Below are positions 12,101 through 23,598 of a DNA stretch of 64,000 bases, in pieces. Under the pieces are notes generated by a model, which had not been told where the DNA came from, ran no database searches, and saw only the letters and a program-made list of their open reading frames with translations. The translations under genes and the position numbers were made by a program. Each line of letters begins with the position of its first letter. Position 1 is the stretch's first letter. The DNA comes from Adiantum capillus-veneris (taxonomy: Eukaryota; Streptophyta; Polypodiopsida; Polypodiales; Pteridaceae). The DNA is taken from contig CM043947.1 in the NCBI GenBank assembly GCA_014529385.2, forward strand, positions 104,499,811-104,563,810, read 5' to 3'.

Positions 12101-12405
12101 GTCTTCACGTTGCCTCCCCCATATTAACAATTAACTTTGAAACTCCCAAATCCTAAGCTGCTACCATTGAGAGATGATCCCATGCAGAGTTCTTCCTTTA
12201 GATGAAAATCAATTAATTAGCTTTCTTGTTTATGAAAAGAAAGCAGGAAAACAAAAAATGCAGATAGAAAATTCAGATACTTAGTGGTAGGTATTGTGAT
12301 TTATTATAGAGACTTGAGAATCTCCAAGCTTGGATATACTTTTCTCCTCACTTCCAAAGAGCGTCGAAGGAGTTTCCAATCAACCATCAGCCTCTCTAAT
12401 GCATC
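9197..12405. other. no supported gene; AT-rich with short diverged direct repeats
   Basis: 9197-10017 is AT-rich without coding. 10018-10760 is C/T-rich with composition-driven open frames on both strands. 10890-10957 and 11003-11068 are diverged direct repeats (CCATTTGTC-CATGTGGAAAAA core). 11088-11125 and 11137-11195 share a second repeat (ACTCCATCTTG core). Minus-strand frames at 11147-11831 carry no recognisable motif. Confidence 0.45.
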
Positions 12406-12506
12406 TTACACACCCCAGCAACAAATCTCGCGTCCACTCCAAGTAGAAGGGACACGCAAATGGACAGGCCACCCAGGTGTACGGGCGTCACCTCCATGGG
12501 AGCCTC

Positions 12507-12648
12507 TGTTGAGAGAGAAAGAGAGAGCACGTAAGTAGATCCCCAAAGTGTGTAGAATACACACATGAGATGATGTATATATAGAGGGGACCTGGGTGCC
12601 ATATATAGAGAAGCCATATATTGAGTAGCTTCACATATAAGGTCAACA
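12507..12648 (-). repeat. 3' LTR (142 bp)
   Basis: In minus orientation it begins TGTTGACC and ends CTCTCAACA. It contains TATATATA boxes and the shared tract TGTAGAATACACACATGAGA (plus strand). Compared with the 5' LTR it has a slightly longer GA tract. Confidence 0.9.
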
Positions 12649-12657
12649 CCCCCGCTC
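12649..12657 (-). promoter_or_regulatory. polypurine tract
   Basis: The minus strand reads GAGCGGGGG directly upstream of the 3' LTR, the expected priming site for plus-strand DNA synthesis. Confidence 0.8.
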
Positions 12658-13369
12658 AAATAAGGGTCCCTAGCTGTGCATGAAAAAACCCTTGGGGGAT
12701 CAAGGAAAAAACCCACAACTCTATATACACCCACCGTTATATTATAAAAATCATTGAATATACAAATGTTCACGAGGAGCTACATCACTCCTTTTACAAT
12801 GAATATTTTATGAGGAGCTACATCATTCCTTTTACAATGAATGTTTTATGAGGAGTTACACTACTCCTATCCTATCAAATACATAATGAATACAAAGGTT
12901 CAATAAAGAGGTGTAAAGGCTATCGATTAGATTGTAATCAAAAGTGTCTCCGTGAATTTGTTGTGTAGCTTGTCATCAATGTCGCATCACCAAACATGTC
13001 TTCATGTTGTCATCAATATGGCATCACCAAACATATCTTCATAAATCTTTTATTGTCACCAAGTTTGTCTTCATAAAATCAATTCTTTGATCAATCCTAC
13101 ACAGATCATAGACTCAAAAAAAAAACATAGTCATGAAAATTATTAGCATCGTTAGTGAAATAATTACGTTCACGATGCTATAAGAGATGGTTCGCGACGC
13201 CACTCTTTTGACGACGTTTATACGCACGACAACATATGGTACATAAAGTATGAACATAAAGTACAAGATGTGTGATTACGTGATGCAAATGATATGTGTA
13301 TATACTACATAAAACAACATTTATCAACGTAGTGATCAATGAATACCATCAAAGTATTAACAAAACATC

Positions 13370-13800
13370 ATCATTGTATCAATAAAAATGAATAAATCAT
13401 CATGGTATCAACGAAAAGCATCATGATATCACCGAGAATAATCATTGTATCAAACAAAACAACATCATGACATCACCGAGAATAACCATGGTATCAACGA
13501 AACAACATCATGGTATCACTGAGAATAACCATGGTATCAATGAAACAACCTCATGGTATCACCGAGAATAACCATGGTATTGAAACACCATCATGGTATC
13601 AACAAAAATCACCATGGAATCAACGCAATATCATCATGGAATCAACGAGAATAACCATCGTATCAACGAAATATCATCATGGCATCACCGAGAATAACCA
13701 TGGTATCAATGAAATATCATCATGGTATCAACGAAAATCACCATGACCAAAGTATTAACAAAACATCATCATGGTACCATCAAAATCACTATGGTATCAA
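13370..13800. repeat. imperfect tandem array built on CATGGTATCA
   Basis: About twenty imperfect copies of a roughly 20-bp motif (ATCATGGTATCAACGAAACA) alternate with GAGAATAACC variants, giving a higher-order period near 42 bp. It lies inside the family A element. Open frames across it are just the repeat translated. Confidence 0.8.
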
Positions 13801-13989
13801 AATGAGAAATTATAAATAAAACGACGTAAACTATATCTCTAAAAGAATAATTATACAAGAATCAATGAACGAGTATATCATATAACAAAAGATCATGTAC
13901 CAACAGTAGCTCGATAGAATTTGGACGATCATCAACGGCTCGGCTGAATCGGAACGATATTTAACTGGTTTTTGTAGCAAAGTTATGTC

Positions 13990-14830
13990 AGTAACAAATA
14001 TATGATTGATGAAGAGAAAATATAATTGAGAAGTTTTCAATTATGAGAAAAATCAAAAGCAAAAAGTAAATTTTTGATTTTCAAACATATTCGCAGTCCG
14101 AGACGATAACCCAAAATCGGTGCAGAATTTAGAGAAACTTTCTTCTGCAAAGTTATAGACCACATCGATTTCGATGGCTCAAGCGAATAGTTTCTTATCG
14201 ATTCCGATGCCTGCAACGGCTGGTTTCTTCTGCAAAGTTGTAGACCACATCGATTCCGATCCCTCACGCAGGTAGTTTCTACAAAATTGTTTTCAATTAG
14301 CACAAAAATCAAAAACATAAAACGAAACTTTTTTTTCACGTATGTACGCAGTTCGCGAACGATAACTCAAAATCGGTGCAGAATTTGAAAAAACTTCTTT
14401 CTGCAAAGTTGTAGACCACATCGATTTCGGTTTGTCTCTAGAGTGGTTTCTGCAAAAATCGTTTTCAATTAGTAGAAAAATAAAAAACATAAAACGAAAC
14501 TTGCTTTTCGGACATGTACGCAGTCCGTGAACAATAACTCAAAATCGGTGCAGAATTTGAAAAAACTTCCTTCTGTAAAGTTGTAGACCACATCGATTCC
14601 GGTCCTATTACCAGTTAGTTTTTGTAAAATTGTTTTCAATTAGCAGAAAAATAAAAAAAATAAAACGAAACTTGTTTTTCACGTATGTACGCAGTCCGCG
14701 AATGATAACTCAAAATCGGTGCAGAATTTGGAAAAACTTCCTTCTGCAAAGTTGTAGACCACATCGATTCCGGTGCCTTAAGCTAGTAGTTTACGTAAAA
14801 TCGTTTCTGATCAGGAGAAAAATCGGAAAA
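13990..14830. repeat. 171-bp tandem repeat, about 4.5 copies
   Basis: The landmark TAGACCACATCGATT recurs near 14155, 14241, 14412, 14584 and 14755. Spacing is about 171 bp for the last three intervals and about 86 bp for the first, so one unit is half-length. Each full unit also carries ACTCAAAATCGGTGCAGAAT. The array lies immediately downstream of the PBS in the element's own orientation, where a packaging or leader region would be. Confidence 0.85.
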
Positions 14831-14841
14831 AAAAACGTACT

Positions 14842-14853
14842 GCTCTGATACCA
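14842..14853 (-). promoter_or_regulatory. primer binding site (tRNA-Met type)
   Basis: The minus strand reads TGGTATCAGAGC immediately after the 5' LTR, the same site as at 459-470. Confidence 0.9.
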
Positions 14854-14995
14854 TGATGAGAGAGAAATAGAGAGCACAAAAGTAGATCCCGAAAGTGTGT
14901 AGAATACACACATGAGATGATGTATATATAGAGGGGACCTGGGTGCCATATATAGAGAAACCATATATTGAGTAGCTTCACATATAAGCTCACCA
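14854..14995 (-). repeat. 5' LTR (142 bp)
   Basis: Nearly identical to 12507-12648. The terminal bases have drifted (TGATGAG and CTCACCA on the plus strand instead of TGTTGAG and GTCAACA). Confidence 0.9.
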
Positions 14996-15195
14996 GCCTC
15001 GATCAAGGTTGTTATCCTCAATGCACAAACAGCTAGGTGCGGCTCCATTCAATGAGACAGTGATGGGAAAACGGGTAGCAACAAGGGCTAGCAAATCTCT
15101 GAGCACCCTTCCTTCACTCGTGATTTTGGCATTGTCGCCAACACGCAGGTGGACTGCAAGGAGACTGATTGCGACAGCTCCGAAGAAGAGCTAGG

Positions 15196-16974
15196 TTATT
15201 CCCTGTTTGTAGGGAAAAACACAGACGAGGGGCAGATCTGGCTATACTAACATAGAAGCTGCAGGTTGATTGTAGAAGAGGGTCATGTGATGGAGGAGAC
15301 GAATACCTAGGGTTAAGTCTGGAGACGACGTAATCTGCACGCCCGTATTTGTAAGCCTTTAGGCAGAGGCTCAAAATTTATCAATCTTTCGACGCGCTCG
15401 TTGGATTTTTTGCCGCCTGAAGGCCATACTACTTCCAGCCATTGCTCGAAAAATCTTTTTTGCAAACACTTGAGAAACCTCTGTATGAGAAATATTAGTA
15501 AAGCTTTTCAAGCTAAATTTAATAGGTTTCCTCAACTTCAAGTTTAAATTTTTATGAGGTAAATCTCAAAATTGGTAGGTGGGATTACACTAAATCTAGG
15601 TTTTTTTGAGCACTTATATTCCAATCCAACGCTAGGATTTTATAAAAGGAGCACACATGGAAAGCGGGACACTTGCAATGTATTGATTATAGGATATACC
15701 TAACGTGTCATGAAGTTCTTGCGATGCAAGTGCTTGTTTTGTTTTAATGCTAACTCCAAGCTTTACTTTAGTAAAAAAATCCCTCTATGGCCTACTTTCC
15801 CACGCCTTCTGATGCCAGCATGAGATCCCCTTTAAAAATTTCTGTTTTACTTCATTTCACACGTTACTGCCTGCTCCAAACTCGAGCCTTGATCTCTTGG
15901 ATAATTAGTCAATGAGATGGCCACATAGTAGACTCCTCTTCACTAACTCTCGATCGTCGAGCTACAATGTTCTTGAACCCAAATACACAAAAATCCCAAA
16001 CTGGTTGACCAAACAAAGCATTCTGCGTATATCATGGCGCCTTTGAAGACGTGAACTATCAACTCTTGGCACCTTTAGGCATCTCTAATTGGCAAAGCTT
16101 CTAAACCATATTTGACCCATTAAATACCTCATTTGGCATACACATCTCAATTTCACCTGTTGCAATATGCTTCTAGCACATTCTTAAGCCTTCCACCATC
16201 ATCCTGCTTAGTTCATATACCTGCACCTGGCTTCTCCGTGGGTAGACAGTATTTGGTTGCGCCAACATACTAAGGAACCACTTCTGTTGATAACTAGATG
16301 TACCCTCAATGTGCCTTAGTTTGACTTTCAAACTATGTGCTCGGTTAGCGTGCACTGTGGCTATTCGTCCAATTCTTACCTATCCAAAGCTAGTGTAAAT
16401 TAACCCTTATCTATGATCATTTTGAGCAAAATTTGATGTGTGACCTGACAAAAAACGTCTGTAAAATTCATCTGAGTTCTAGTGCACTTTGATGACCAAT
16501 TGTTACAAGTAATCAACTTGGATCAGGTCCCCCGCCCCCTCCTAAATATGATACCCCCTCACTTATTTTTAAGCTTGGGAGATAAATTATTGGGGGCTTA
16601 CCCCTAACTTATACGCTTATGTTATTTGTAAAAACAAAACCCTCCCCTGCACTTATGTGGTGTGGTAAGTTTTCCATGGTGAATCCCCCAAGGGGATTGA
16701 ATGACATTGTGTTAGTTAATCAAGAAAACTAGTGAGAATGTGTAATGGTGACTGCTACAAGCAGGTGAAGGTGGCTATGGAGGAAATAAGTGGGAAGTAC
16801 TCAAAGTTAAGAGAAAAACATTATGTTCTGGAGGGAAGAAAGAGAGGGAGAGCAGCTCAATCTCCTTTGAATTCAAATTGTTGATCATGACTGTAGAGAG
16901 AGAAATGTTGCAGCACATAGAGGTAATGGAGTTTTCGATTGCACTCAGGTGGAGCTGGATTGGGAGAAGCATGA

Positions 16975-16977
<3 letters not shown>
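15196..16977. other. no supported gene; carries dispersed repeat copy 2
   Basis: The only structure noted is the diverged direct copy (15883-16150) of 5263-5525. The remaining sequence is AT-rich with no motif. Confidence 0.45.
15883..16150 (+). repeat. dispersed repeat, copy 2
   Basis: Diverged direct copy of 5263-5525, sharing the ends and several internal blocks in the same order. Confidence 0.6.

Positions 16978-17066
<89 letters not shown>
16978..17066. repeat. (GA)n microsatellite
   Basis: About 44 uninterrupted GA units, followed after a short gap by a second GA run at 17104-17122 inside a local duplication (GGAAGAGAGAGTGG twice). Frames through it are Ser-Leu or Arg-Glu artefacts. 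Confidence 0.95.
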
Positions 17067-17068
<2 letters not shown>

Positions 17069-17832
17069 AAAGGAAGAGAGAGTGGAAGAGAGGACAGATA
17101 GATAGAGAGAGAGAGAGAGAGAATAAAGGAAGAGAGAGTGGGAGAGAGGACAAATCTGCAACCTTGGAGGATCTGCACTTTTTGAGAAAGAGACAACCAA
17201 GAATGTTCCTTAATGATTAGAAGAGGAAGTGAAATGAGAAAAAAGGGGGAAAAGAGAGAGAGAGTTGGCTCACGTTTTAGAGAGAGAATGTGAACAATCT
17301 ACTTTTTTGGTAGGGGGGGCTAAAACGTGCCTCCTTTAATGAGTTCTAAGTGAGAGAGAGTGTTTTATATATTAGAGAGAGAAGAGGGGTGGGAAAAGGA
17401 CATTTGAAAATGCATTTACCCCCTCTCTTTTGGGTTACTAAATAAACTATTTTCAAATTCAAAATATGGAAATGGCTTTTTAAAAAATCTCAGCATAGGC
17501 CTTTTTGCCCTCTCTTTTAGCTTGGTCAAACTTGGCTAAAGCTTTAAGCATTCCCTTAAACTGCCAAATAAAGAGGCCCTCCTATACCCCATTCATTTCC
17601 TAATGATCCTTCTTAATTTCTATCTTATTGGCTTTTCCCCTTCAACTAGTTCAATATTTACAGAATCTCCAACAAAACCCCTTATTTCTTGATATAAAGT
17701 GATGAAAAGATTTGGAAACATGTCCAACATTGTTAGTTACGCCCTTCTTTCTCCTTGTGTAAAATAAGTACTCAGCATGTTTTGAATCAACCCCTTCTTC
17801 ACTCACAATTCCTATTTAGGTTGCATCAACTC
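17067..17832. other. no supported gene; GA-rich then AT-rich
   Basis: GA-rich sequence fades into AT-rich sequence. This is the region between the truncated gypsy pol (ends near 17833) and the microsatellite. No RT domain of the gypsy element was found here. Confidence 0.4.
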
Positions 17833-18115
17833 CTAAAGTTGTTCTAAAAGGCTCAAAGAATTTATATCCCCTGACACTTGCAATACTTCACCAATTTCTC
17901 TCTTCTCCTCATCCAATAGCAAGAATGACACTTCACCCTCATCACTAGAACTAGAAGTAGTGCTACTTCTTGAAACTTCAGAACTTTCTTCACTAGCAAC
18001 TTTGGATTTATCATTTTCACTCGCATCTTCTAGTTCCAAAGGTTACGCGATAGTCATACCAAACACCCTCTTCTCACCCTTCTTGCCATACTTATACAAT
18101 AGCTCTCAACCAAGG

Positions 18116-18475
18116 TCATCCCAAAATGAGAGGAAAATCTATGAGGCCAGCTGGCATAACATGAAAGTTTACTATAACCTTCACGTTAAAGACTTCAACT
18201 TCCACATTCTTAATCAGTCCCAAACAAATCACTTTGGCATGGTTTGCTAGTTGAATCTTAGATCTAGAGCTTCCGCATGTACTGAGACCCTGTCTCTCAA
18301 CACATGACTGTGTGATCACACAAACTTGAGAACCTCCATCCATGTAGGCCTCTCCTATGCCCACACCTTTTTGCAAAGTGTTCACCACATGAAAAATGCT
18401 GGATAACTCTCTCACAGCTAACACTCTAACTTGTCCATGCTTTGGAATTTTTTTGGATTCACTAATGACTTCCAC
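18116..18475 (-). pseudogene. gypsy retropepsin (aspartic protease)
   Basis: A 120-codon frame has the active-site loop YMDGGSQVCVI at residues 45-55 and the C-terminal IDFPLILG strand typical of plant retropepsins. The loop is D-G-G rather than D-S/T-G. The enzyme would cut the Gag-Pol polyprotein. It follows a Lys-rich linker (18602-18755) and is followed by the acidic Ser-rich segment 18039-17833. Confidence 0.75.
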
Positions 18476-18896
18476 TGCCTCTTAAGTCTGGACCATATTC
18501 ATCAACTGCCCAAAAGTACAATCTACTTTCCTCCCAATCAAGTCTTCCTTTAAACTATAAGCTGTTTGGCCTTCTCCCAAAGGTAAATCTGCTACTTCAA
18601 ACTATCTATCAGTTCTTCTCTTCCTCTTGAGTTTTGCATCTTCACTCTCTTTCTCTTTCCCTTTGTTTTTATTGGGACCTAGAGCATAGCCTTCCCTCTC
18701 TCTTTTGCCTACGGGCATCATATCTTCTTCTTTCTTTTTTACCCGCACAATACCCACATGACAACGAGAGGTTGATGCCTGAATTTCCTGTTCAGTACCT
18801 TGATCTCCCCATCTATCCAATGCATAATCTTTAGCTCTGATTAGAAATCTATTGAGGCAGTGGAAACATATCACCTCCCATACTTGTTGGCTTTGG

Positions 18897-18938
18897 ACAA
18901 TAAGTGCTGCTATGACCAAGGTCACCACAATTATAATA
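18897..18938 (-). pseudogene. gag zinc knuckle with first Cys changed to Tyr
   Basis: The CCHC knuckle reads YYNCGDLGHSSTYC; the plus copy reads CYNCGELGHISTYC. Loss of the first metal ligand should abolish zinc binding. The codon change TGT to TAT is a G-to-A transition. Confidence 0.75.
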
Positions 18939-19365
18939 GGTAGGGATGAACCTCCTTTCTGGCTCAAAAACACCTTGTCCAACAACCCGCATTATCATTA
19001 GGTTGATCTTCACACGCCAAAACAAAATTAGTGAGGTAAAATCAACCATATGTTTTGGTCACCAACCCATTGAAGTTAACGGGGCATTTTATCTCATGTC
19101 CTACAAAACTCTCCACTCTTATTTAGATGTAATCAACCGTAAGAAATTGCTGTTTTGGGCAAAATGCACTGGTCCATCCACTTTGGAGGCTTGTAGTGAC
19201 CAGGGGATGAGAAAAATTACAAGTTTCTCATTTTTTCCATATATAGTAGTTATTGAACTATAAGCTCATGAAAGGATTTTTCAAAATGAGTGGATCTACT
19301 ATGGTTTTGGAATTTTTTTCCCAAAACCCTAAAAGGACACTTTTATGACCTGTTAGGTTACCATT

Positions 19366-19774
19366 CTAGTGTTAACACGGCTAGAGGGATTTCATCTGCC
19401 AAATCTCGGGCCCATTTATCCCATAAACATGTGATCTGCATGACAAAATCATTACCACTTTGATTAACCTTCTGAATGTACCTCAAAATTTCATGCCAAA
19501 CTTCATCAAGTACTTTGATGCTCCTCTATTGTGCCAAAAAATCATGCTTCACATGATTGTAGTCCAAAACCACCCCTGGAGTTTGTGTCTGCACCAGCTC
19601 TTCATGGTTTTGTAACCAAACGTTTACCTCATTGTGTAAACTATATTGTAGCAACCGTAACAATATATCTTGATCTAGTATATTTCCTAGTAAGTAGTTG
19701 ACTTCCAATTTCTCAAGAAACGTCCGTACATTTTCATTAGGCAATCCATGAAACTGTGAAAACTTTTTCGCCAT
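19366..19774 (-). pseudogene. gag: gypsy gag (retrotransposon gag domain), broken
   Basis: The likely start is the ATG at 19772-19774 (MAKKFSQFHGLPNENVR). The best stretch (to 19526) contains LRLLQYSLHNEVNVWLQN, the helical gag core, and continues to DEVWHEILRYI and DFVMQITCLWDKWARD (to about 19366) after a stop. The plus copy at 62831-63418 carries the same blocks. Gag packages the RNA in virus-like particles. Stops and a gap before the zinc knuckle show it is dead. Confidence 0.75.
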
Positions 19775-20086
19775 GTTCGATTGCCACAAAAAACACTTAA
19801 ATGTGACGGCAAAAGTTCAAGGGATGCCGATGGATCGCTCCAATATCTAAGTCACCTTACACTGGGTAACCCGGTCCCTAGTGTTTGGCTTCACAAAACA
19901 TCACAACCCTCCAAAGGATGCAATCCAATTACACGAACGCCTCAAGTGTTGTCGACAATTTGCAAATACATAGGTGGTTGTCCATAAGGACCCACTTCCC
20001 CTTTACATTCTCTACCTAGAGAATATATATATTTCACAAGAATTGGAGCACATGAGAACTTTCTTCTCTATGGGGACACCAAAATG

Positions 20087-21323
20087 CTCTTAGCATGAGA
20101 ATGACAAGGAAAATGAGTGCCTCTATAGCCCTGCACGAGTCACACGGTCGGAAGAAAGAACTATTGCACTGTCGAAACCACTTGTGATAAACATCTTTAA
20201 AGATTTATGAAGAACACTTCAATCATGTAGCATACTTGGATTAGAAGAAGCCAAGGACATCATGACATAGATCGTCTTGTGGAGATGTCCGTAGAGTATC
20301 CATAGGCAAAAAACAGATGAAAGATGAAAGAGTTATGGCCACTCAAAACTGGGGGTGTACTCTCTCTTGCTAAAAAAGGACCTCTCTGGAAAGTTTCAGG
20401 TGTTGCAGCTATTAAAAAGGGTGCCTTTATTATCTTTTATCCCCAAGATTCTATCTCTCTTCTAAGCCAACAAGGCTCTCCATGTAGGCCTCTTTCAATT
20501 GTTCCATTTTTTGCCTTTTTTGGTAGGAAATGAGGTGTTGGTGACCTTTGACCCAAGGGACGGGGGTGTGGCAAGTGTCCAGAGACCAAAAATAAGATCT
20601 AGACACCTAGGTAGGCAATGGGAACCCAAAATTGGCCATATTCCCTTCCATGAAGCCCATGAGCTCCCATAGCCAAGCCTTTAGAGAGCTCCTCTCACCT
20701 TTGATACACCCTTGATGGGCACCCCATCCTCCCCTTATACCCCCCACTTTCCCCTTTCCTCTTCCCATGTGGAACAATCCCATTGCCACATGTCACATTC
20801 CTCCTACTCTTTTCAAAGTCCCTTCTCTCCCCACAGAAAATTTCCATCTTGATCCCTTCTCAGGACCAACTCCGCGGGAGCATAGTGCACAACTCCGGCC
20901 ACCAAATGCGACACTGTAAAGTACAGCTCAGATTCCATTACCTCGGCTATCTCCAAAAATTTAAAATCTCAGTATTTTTTATTTTAAATCATCAAGTTGA
21001 CCCAGTTTCCTTTGTCGCATGCATCAACAACCACTTTCTAAGTTGATACCACCCACGCCGAATGCACATAACTCATGATGTACAAGTCCGATTCACAAGC
21101 TATAAAGCACAGCTAAAAATACTTATTGAGAACCATGTTTTGGGAACTTGAAGAACCCAAACCACTAGTACCCAGGCCCAAAAAAAAAAAACCTTTGCAC
21201 ATGAGTGTTTACATGGTCAGTCCCAAGACTTGCAGCACTATGCACACATATATACATGAGGCTAGTTAGCAAGCTTTTTGGCACAATCTAAAGGCTTTAT
21301 TGTCATTCAAAAAATGCATGACA
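20087..21323 (-). repeat. 5' LTR of the minus gypsy element (about 1.24 kb)
   Basis: Boundaries come from comparison with the plus copy at 61267-62519. Both start TGTCATG and end just before an AT-rich spacer and the TGGTGYCCCC site. The LTR is far longer than those of families A and B. Confidence 0.7.
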
Positions 21324-22248
21324 ACTTGTAATTGTGAACCACAATATAATTTGAAATACTTATAGGTAATTGAAAGAGCATGGAAAGAGACACACAATGC
21401 AAGTTTTGAAATTGCAATTGGATTACCCAATCACAAGATATATTGATTACAAGTTGGAGCCACTTTTGGCCACTTGAGCATACATACACATAGTTCTTCT
21501 TACTCTAGAAAATAGGCCTCCTTTTCACATTAAGATTATTGTCTTTTATACCTAGGGCTTTCTAAATGCTCAATAATCGGCTCACATAGGCCTTCAAAAA
21601 TATCATAAATGAATTACAATTGAAAGAACAGATCTAATACTCTAGAATCGGAATTTACATATAGTGTAGCTACACTAGCTCAAAAACATAATAGAGTATA
21701 AACATATTAAAAATGTGGTGTCGAACTAGGTGGGCATCCATATGTTGAAATGGCCAAACACCAAGCGTGGAAGACCTATCACACAGATAGCTAAAGACGA
21801 CTATCCAGACACTATTTGCTACTTCAAATTGAGAGTTTAGAAATTACAGACTTCAGATTGGTCTTTTGGCTAGTTTAGGAAAAATAAGACTAAAATGTTT
21901 AATCAAGAGTCGTTGTTCATACTTGCACCTAAAGGTTGACTTCTATATTGTTGACTTTACAAGATTGGATTGAATCAAGTTAAATCAAAATCTAGTTTGG
22001 GCTTAAATTCTTGGTATTTAGTTTGATTGAGCATTAATGGTCTTTATGTACCTAACATCAGGTTGTGTACTAGGAAATCATGGTTTTTATAGAGACATTG
22101 AGAGCAGAGTATCCATAGATGAAAGAGTAGATCAAGGGAGACCGGTAGAGACCATAGCTAAAATAGTATTCTTTGAAGAAGTGTGTGACACTTACTATAA
22201 CTCTAGATTAGAGATGTCTTCCTTTTTCACTCATTTGGATACTAGGAT
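21324..22248. other. no supported gene
   Basis: This is AT-rich DNA between the gypsy LTR and the copia LTR. A short plus-strand frame (22037-22276) begins MVFMYLTSGCVLGNHGF but has no recognised domain. Confidence 0.4.
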
Positions 22249-22971
22249 TGTTAGGAAATATGACGTAGCTAAGTAGATAACTGAGTAGATTACTTAACGC
22301 GGAGAGAGATAATTTTCACACACAAGAGATTATAGAGAGTGAGAGAGAGAGAGAGCGAGTACACACAATATACGTGGTTCACCCAATGTGGGCTACGTCC
22401 ACAGGAAAGAAGCCACTCAATGGCTTTAGTACTTCAAAACAAGAAGTGGGTTACAAAGGGATTATACCCTTTTGGAGCTCCCGCCTTGCTTCACTCTCAC
22501 CACCTCACACCCACCTTGTTGCATCAACTTCACACTCTGAAATGTGTGTAGAAATGGCCTCCTTTTATAGGCCAAAAGGGCTACCCTCTCTCATGAGAGG
22601 CAACCATGTGTAGCCGCCCTTGTGTAGATAATTCCAAATCGGACCCTCCAATCCGCCCATGTGTCGCCACCCTTGAGAAGACAAGTCCGCTTTTGAATTT
22701 GGTCACCGGCCATGGCCATTGACTTCCAACCACTGGCCACCGGTCAACCGGCCAACCGAACGGTCCTTTTTCTACCACTTTTCGACTGCCATCCAACCAT
22801 AATATTTTGGCAAAAAGGAATATTCTGGCGAGTGACTGGGCGTGAAAATTTTGGTTTCCGGCGAGTAATTTTTCTTCACGCACAATGGCTTCTCCTGATA
22901 ATGGGGGCCTTACAAATGTGCGTCTTTAACACAAAAAATTACAAGGGGTAAATCAAGCTCCATACTTAACA
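22249..22971 (-). repeat. 3' LTR of copia 1 (723 bp)
   Basis: In minus orientation it begins TGTTAAGTATGG and ends CCTAACA. A purine-rich tract (CTGGGAGATTG) precedes it. A TATAAAA box (plus 22563-22569) and a CT tract with a flanking GTGTGTACTCG lie inside. The 150 bp at its 3' end match 34256-34412. Confidence 0.85.
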
Positions 22972-23097
22972 ATCTCCCAGTTGGAGACTAATCTCCAAAC
23001 CAAACCTGTGACTGATTTCCAGCTTGGCTTCTTATCCTTGAATGCCGATTGAAGATAAGTAAACATGTCTGTGGATTTTTTCTTGTATGCACCTTTC

Positions 23098-23583
23098 CTA
23101 GTTTAGTTGTCCCTCTTCCCAAAGAGTGCGTATGAAGTGATATCTCACCACAATGTGCTTTGTCCTTGAATGAAAGGCCAAGTTCTTTGCAAGATGGATA
23201 GGACTTTGGCTATCATTGTACAAGACACAATTGTCTTGTTTGAATCCAAGATCTTCTAAGAATCTGTGAAGCCACATAACTTCTTTTCTTGCCTCCATCA
23301 TTGCTACATACTCTGCTTCCGTGGTAGAAAGTGAGACCACTTTCTGCAGCTTTGAAGCCCAGCTTATTTTTGTGCCTCCAACCGTGAAGACATAGCCAGT
23401 AGTGCTCCTTTGAGTATCTTTGTCACCTGCCATATCTGCATCAGCAGACCCTTTTAGAAAAATATCAGTTCCTCCAAAATACAAAGCATTTTTTGTTGTC
23501 CCTTTTAGATACCTAAGTATCCACTTCATAGCTTGCCGATTCTCTTTACCTGGGTTGTTCATGAACCTACTTACAACTCCCAC
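23098..23583 (-). pseudogene. copia RNase H domain
   Basis: A 161-codon frame carries the copia RNase H signatures ADADMAGDKDTQRSTTGYVF, STTEAEYVAM and DSQSPIHLAKN, which supply the acidic catalytic residues. It removes RNA from the RNA/DNA hybrid. The frame is open but out of phase with the RT upstream, so the polyprotein is broken. Confidence 0.9.
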
Positions 23584-23598
23584 TGCATGTGAAATGTT

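Larger units (their letters stand above)
12507..14995 (-). mobile_element. complete non-autonomous LTR retroelement (2489 bp), family A
   Basis: Two LTRs of exactly 142 bp (12507-12648 and 14854-14995) flank an internal region. The element is bounded by a perfect 5-bp target duplication, GCCTC, at 12502-12506 and 14996-15000. On the minus strand the PBS follows the 5' LTR directly and a purine tract GAGCGGGGG precedes the 3' LTR. No gag or pol is present. The interior instead holds two tandem arrays (13370-13800 and 13990-14830). The LTRs differ at only a few positions, so insertion is fairly recent. This is a TRIM/LARD-type passenger that needs proteins from another element (inference). Confidence 0.92.
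12406..15190 (-). pseudogene. open minus-strand frame interrupted by the family A element
   Basis: Removing the element and one target copy joins two segments (15190-15001 and 12506-12406) into one uninterrupted minus-strand frame of about 95 codons. It begins right after a possible splice acceptor (CCTAG at 15191-15195) with LFFGAVAISLLAVHLRVGDN and contains LALVATRFPITVSLNG. Family not recognised. It may be a host exon or part of an older element. The frame ends at a stop at 12406-12408. Confidence 0.35.
17833..21323 (-). mobile_element. Ty3/gypsy-like retrotransposon, 5' half (LTR, gag, protease), truncated
   Basis: On the minus strand the order is LTR (21323 to about 20087), PBS-like TGGTGTCCCC (20081-20072), leader, gag, zinc knuckle, protease and an acidic linker. 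It stops before any reverse transcriptase. The whole segment aligns in inverted orientation with 61267-64000, which defines the LTR start (TGTCATGCATTTTTTG) and its end in both copies. All frames are broken. Gag type and gag-PR order are those of Ty3/gypsy; the clade cannot be set without RT. Confidence 0.8.

Noticed and set aside
13370-14830. CRISPR-like array
   Set aside because: Units are contiguous tandem repeats without unique spacers, inside an LTR element in a plant genome.
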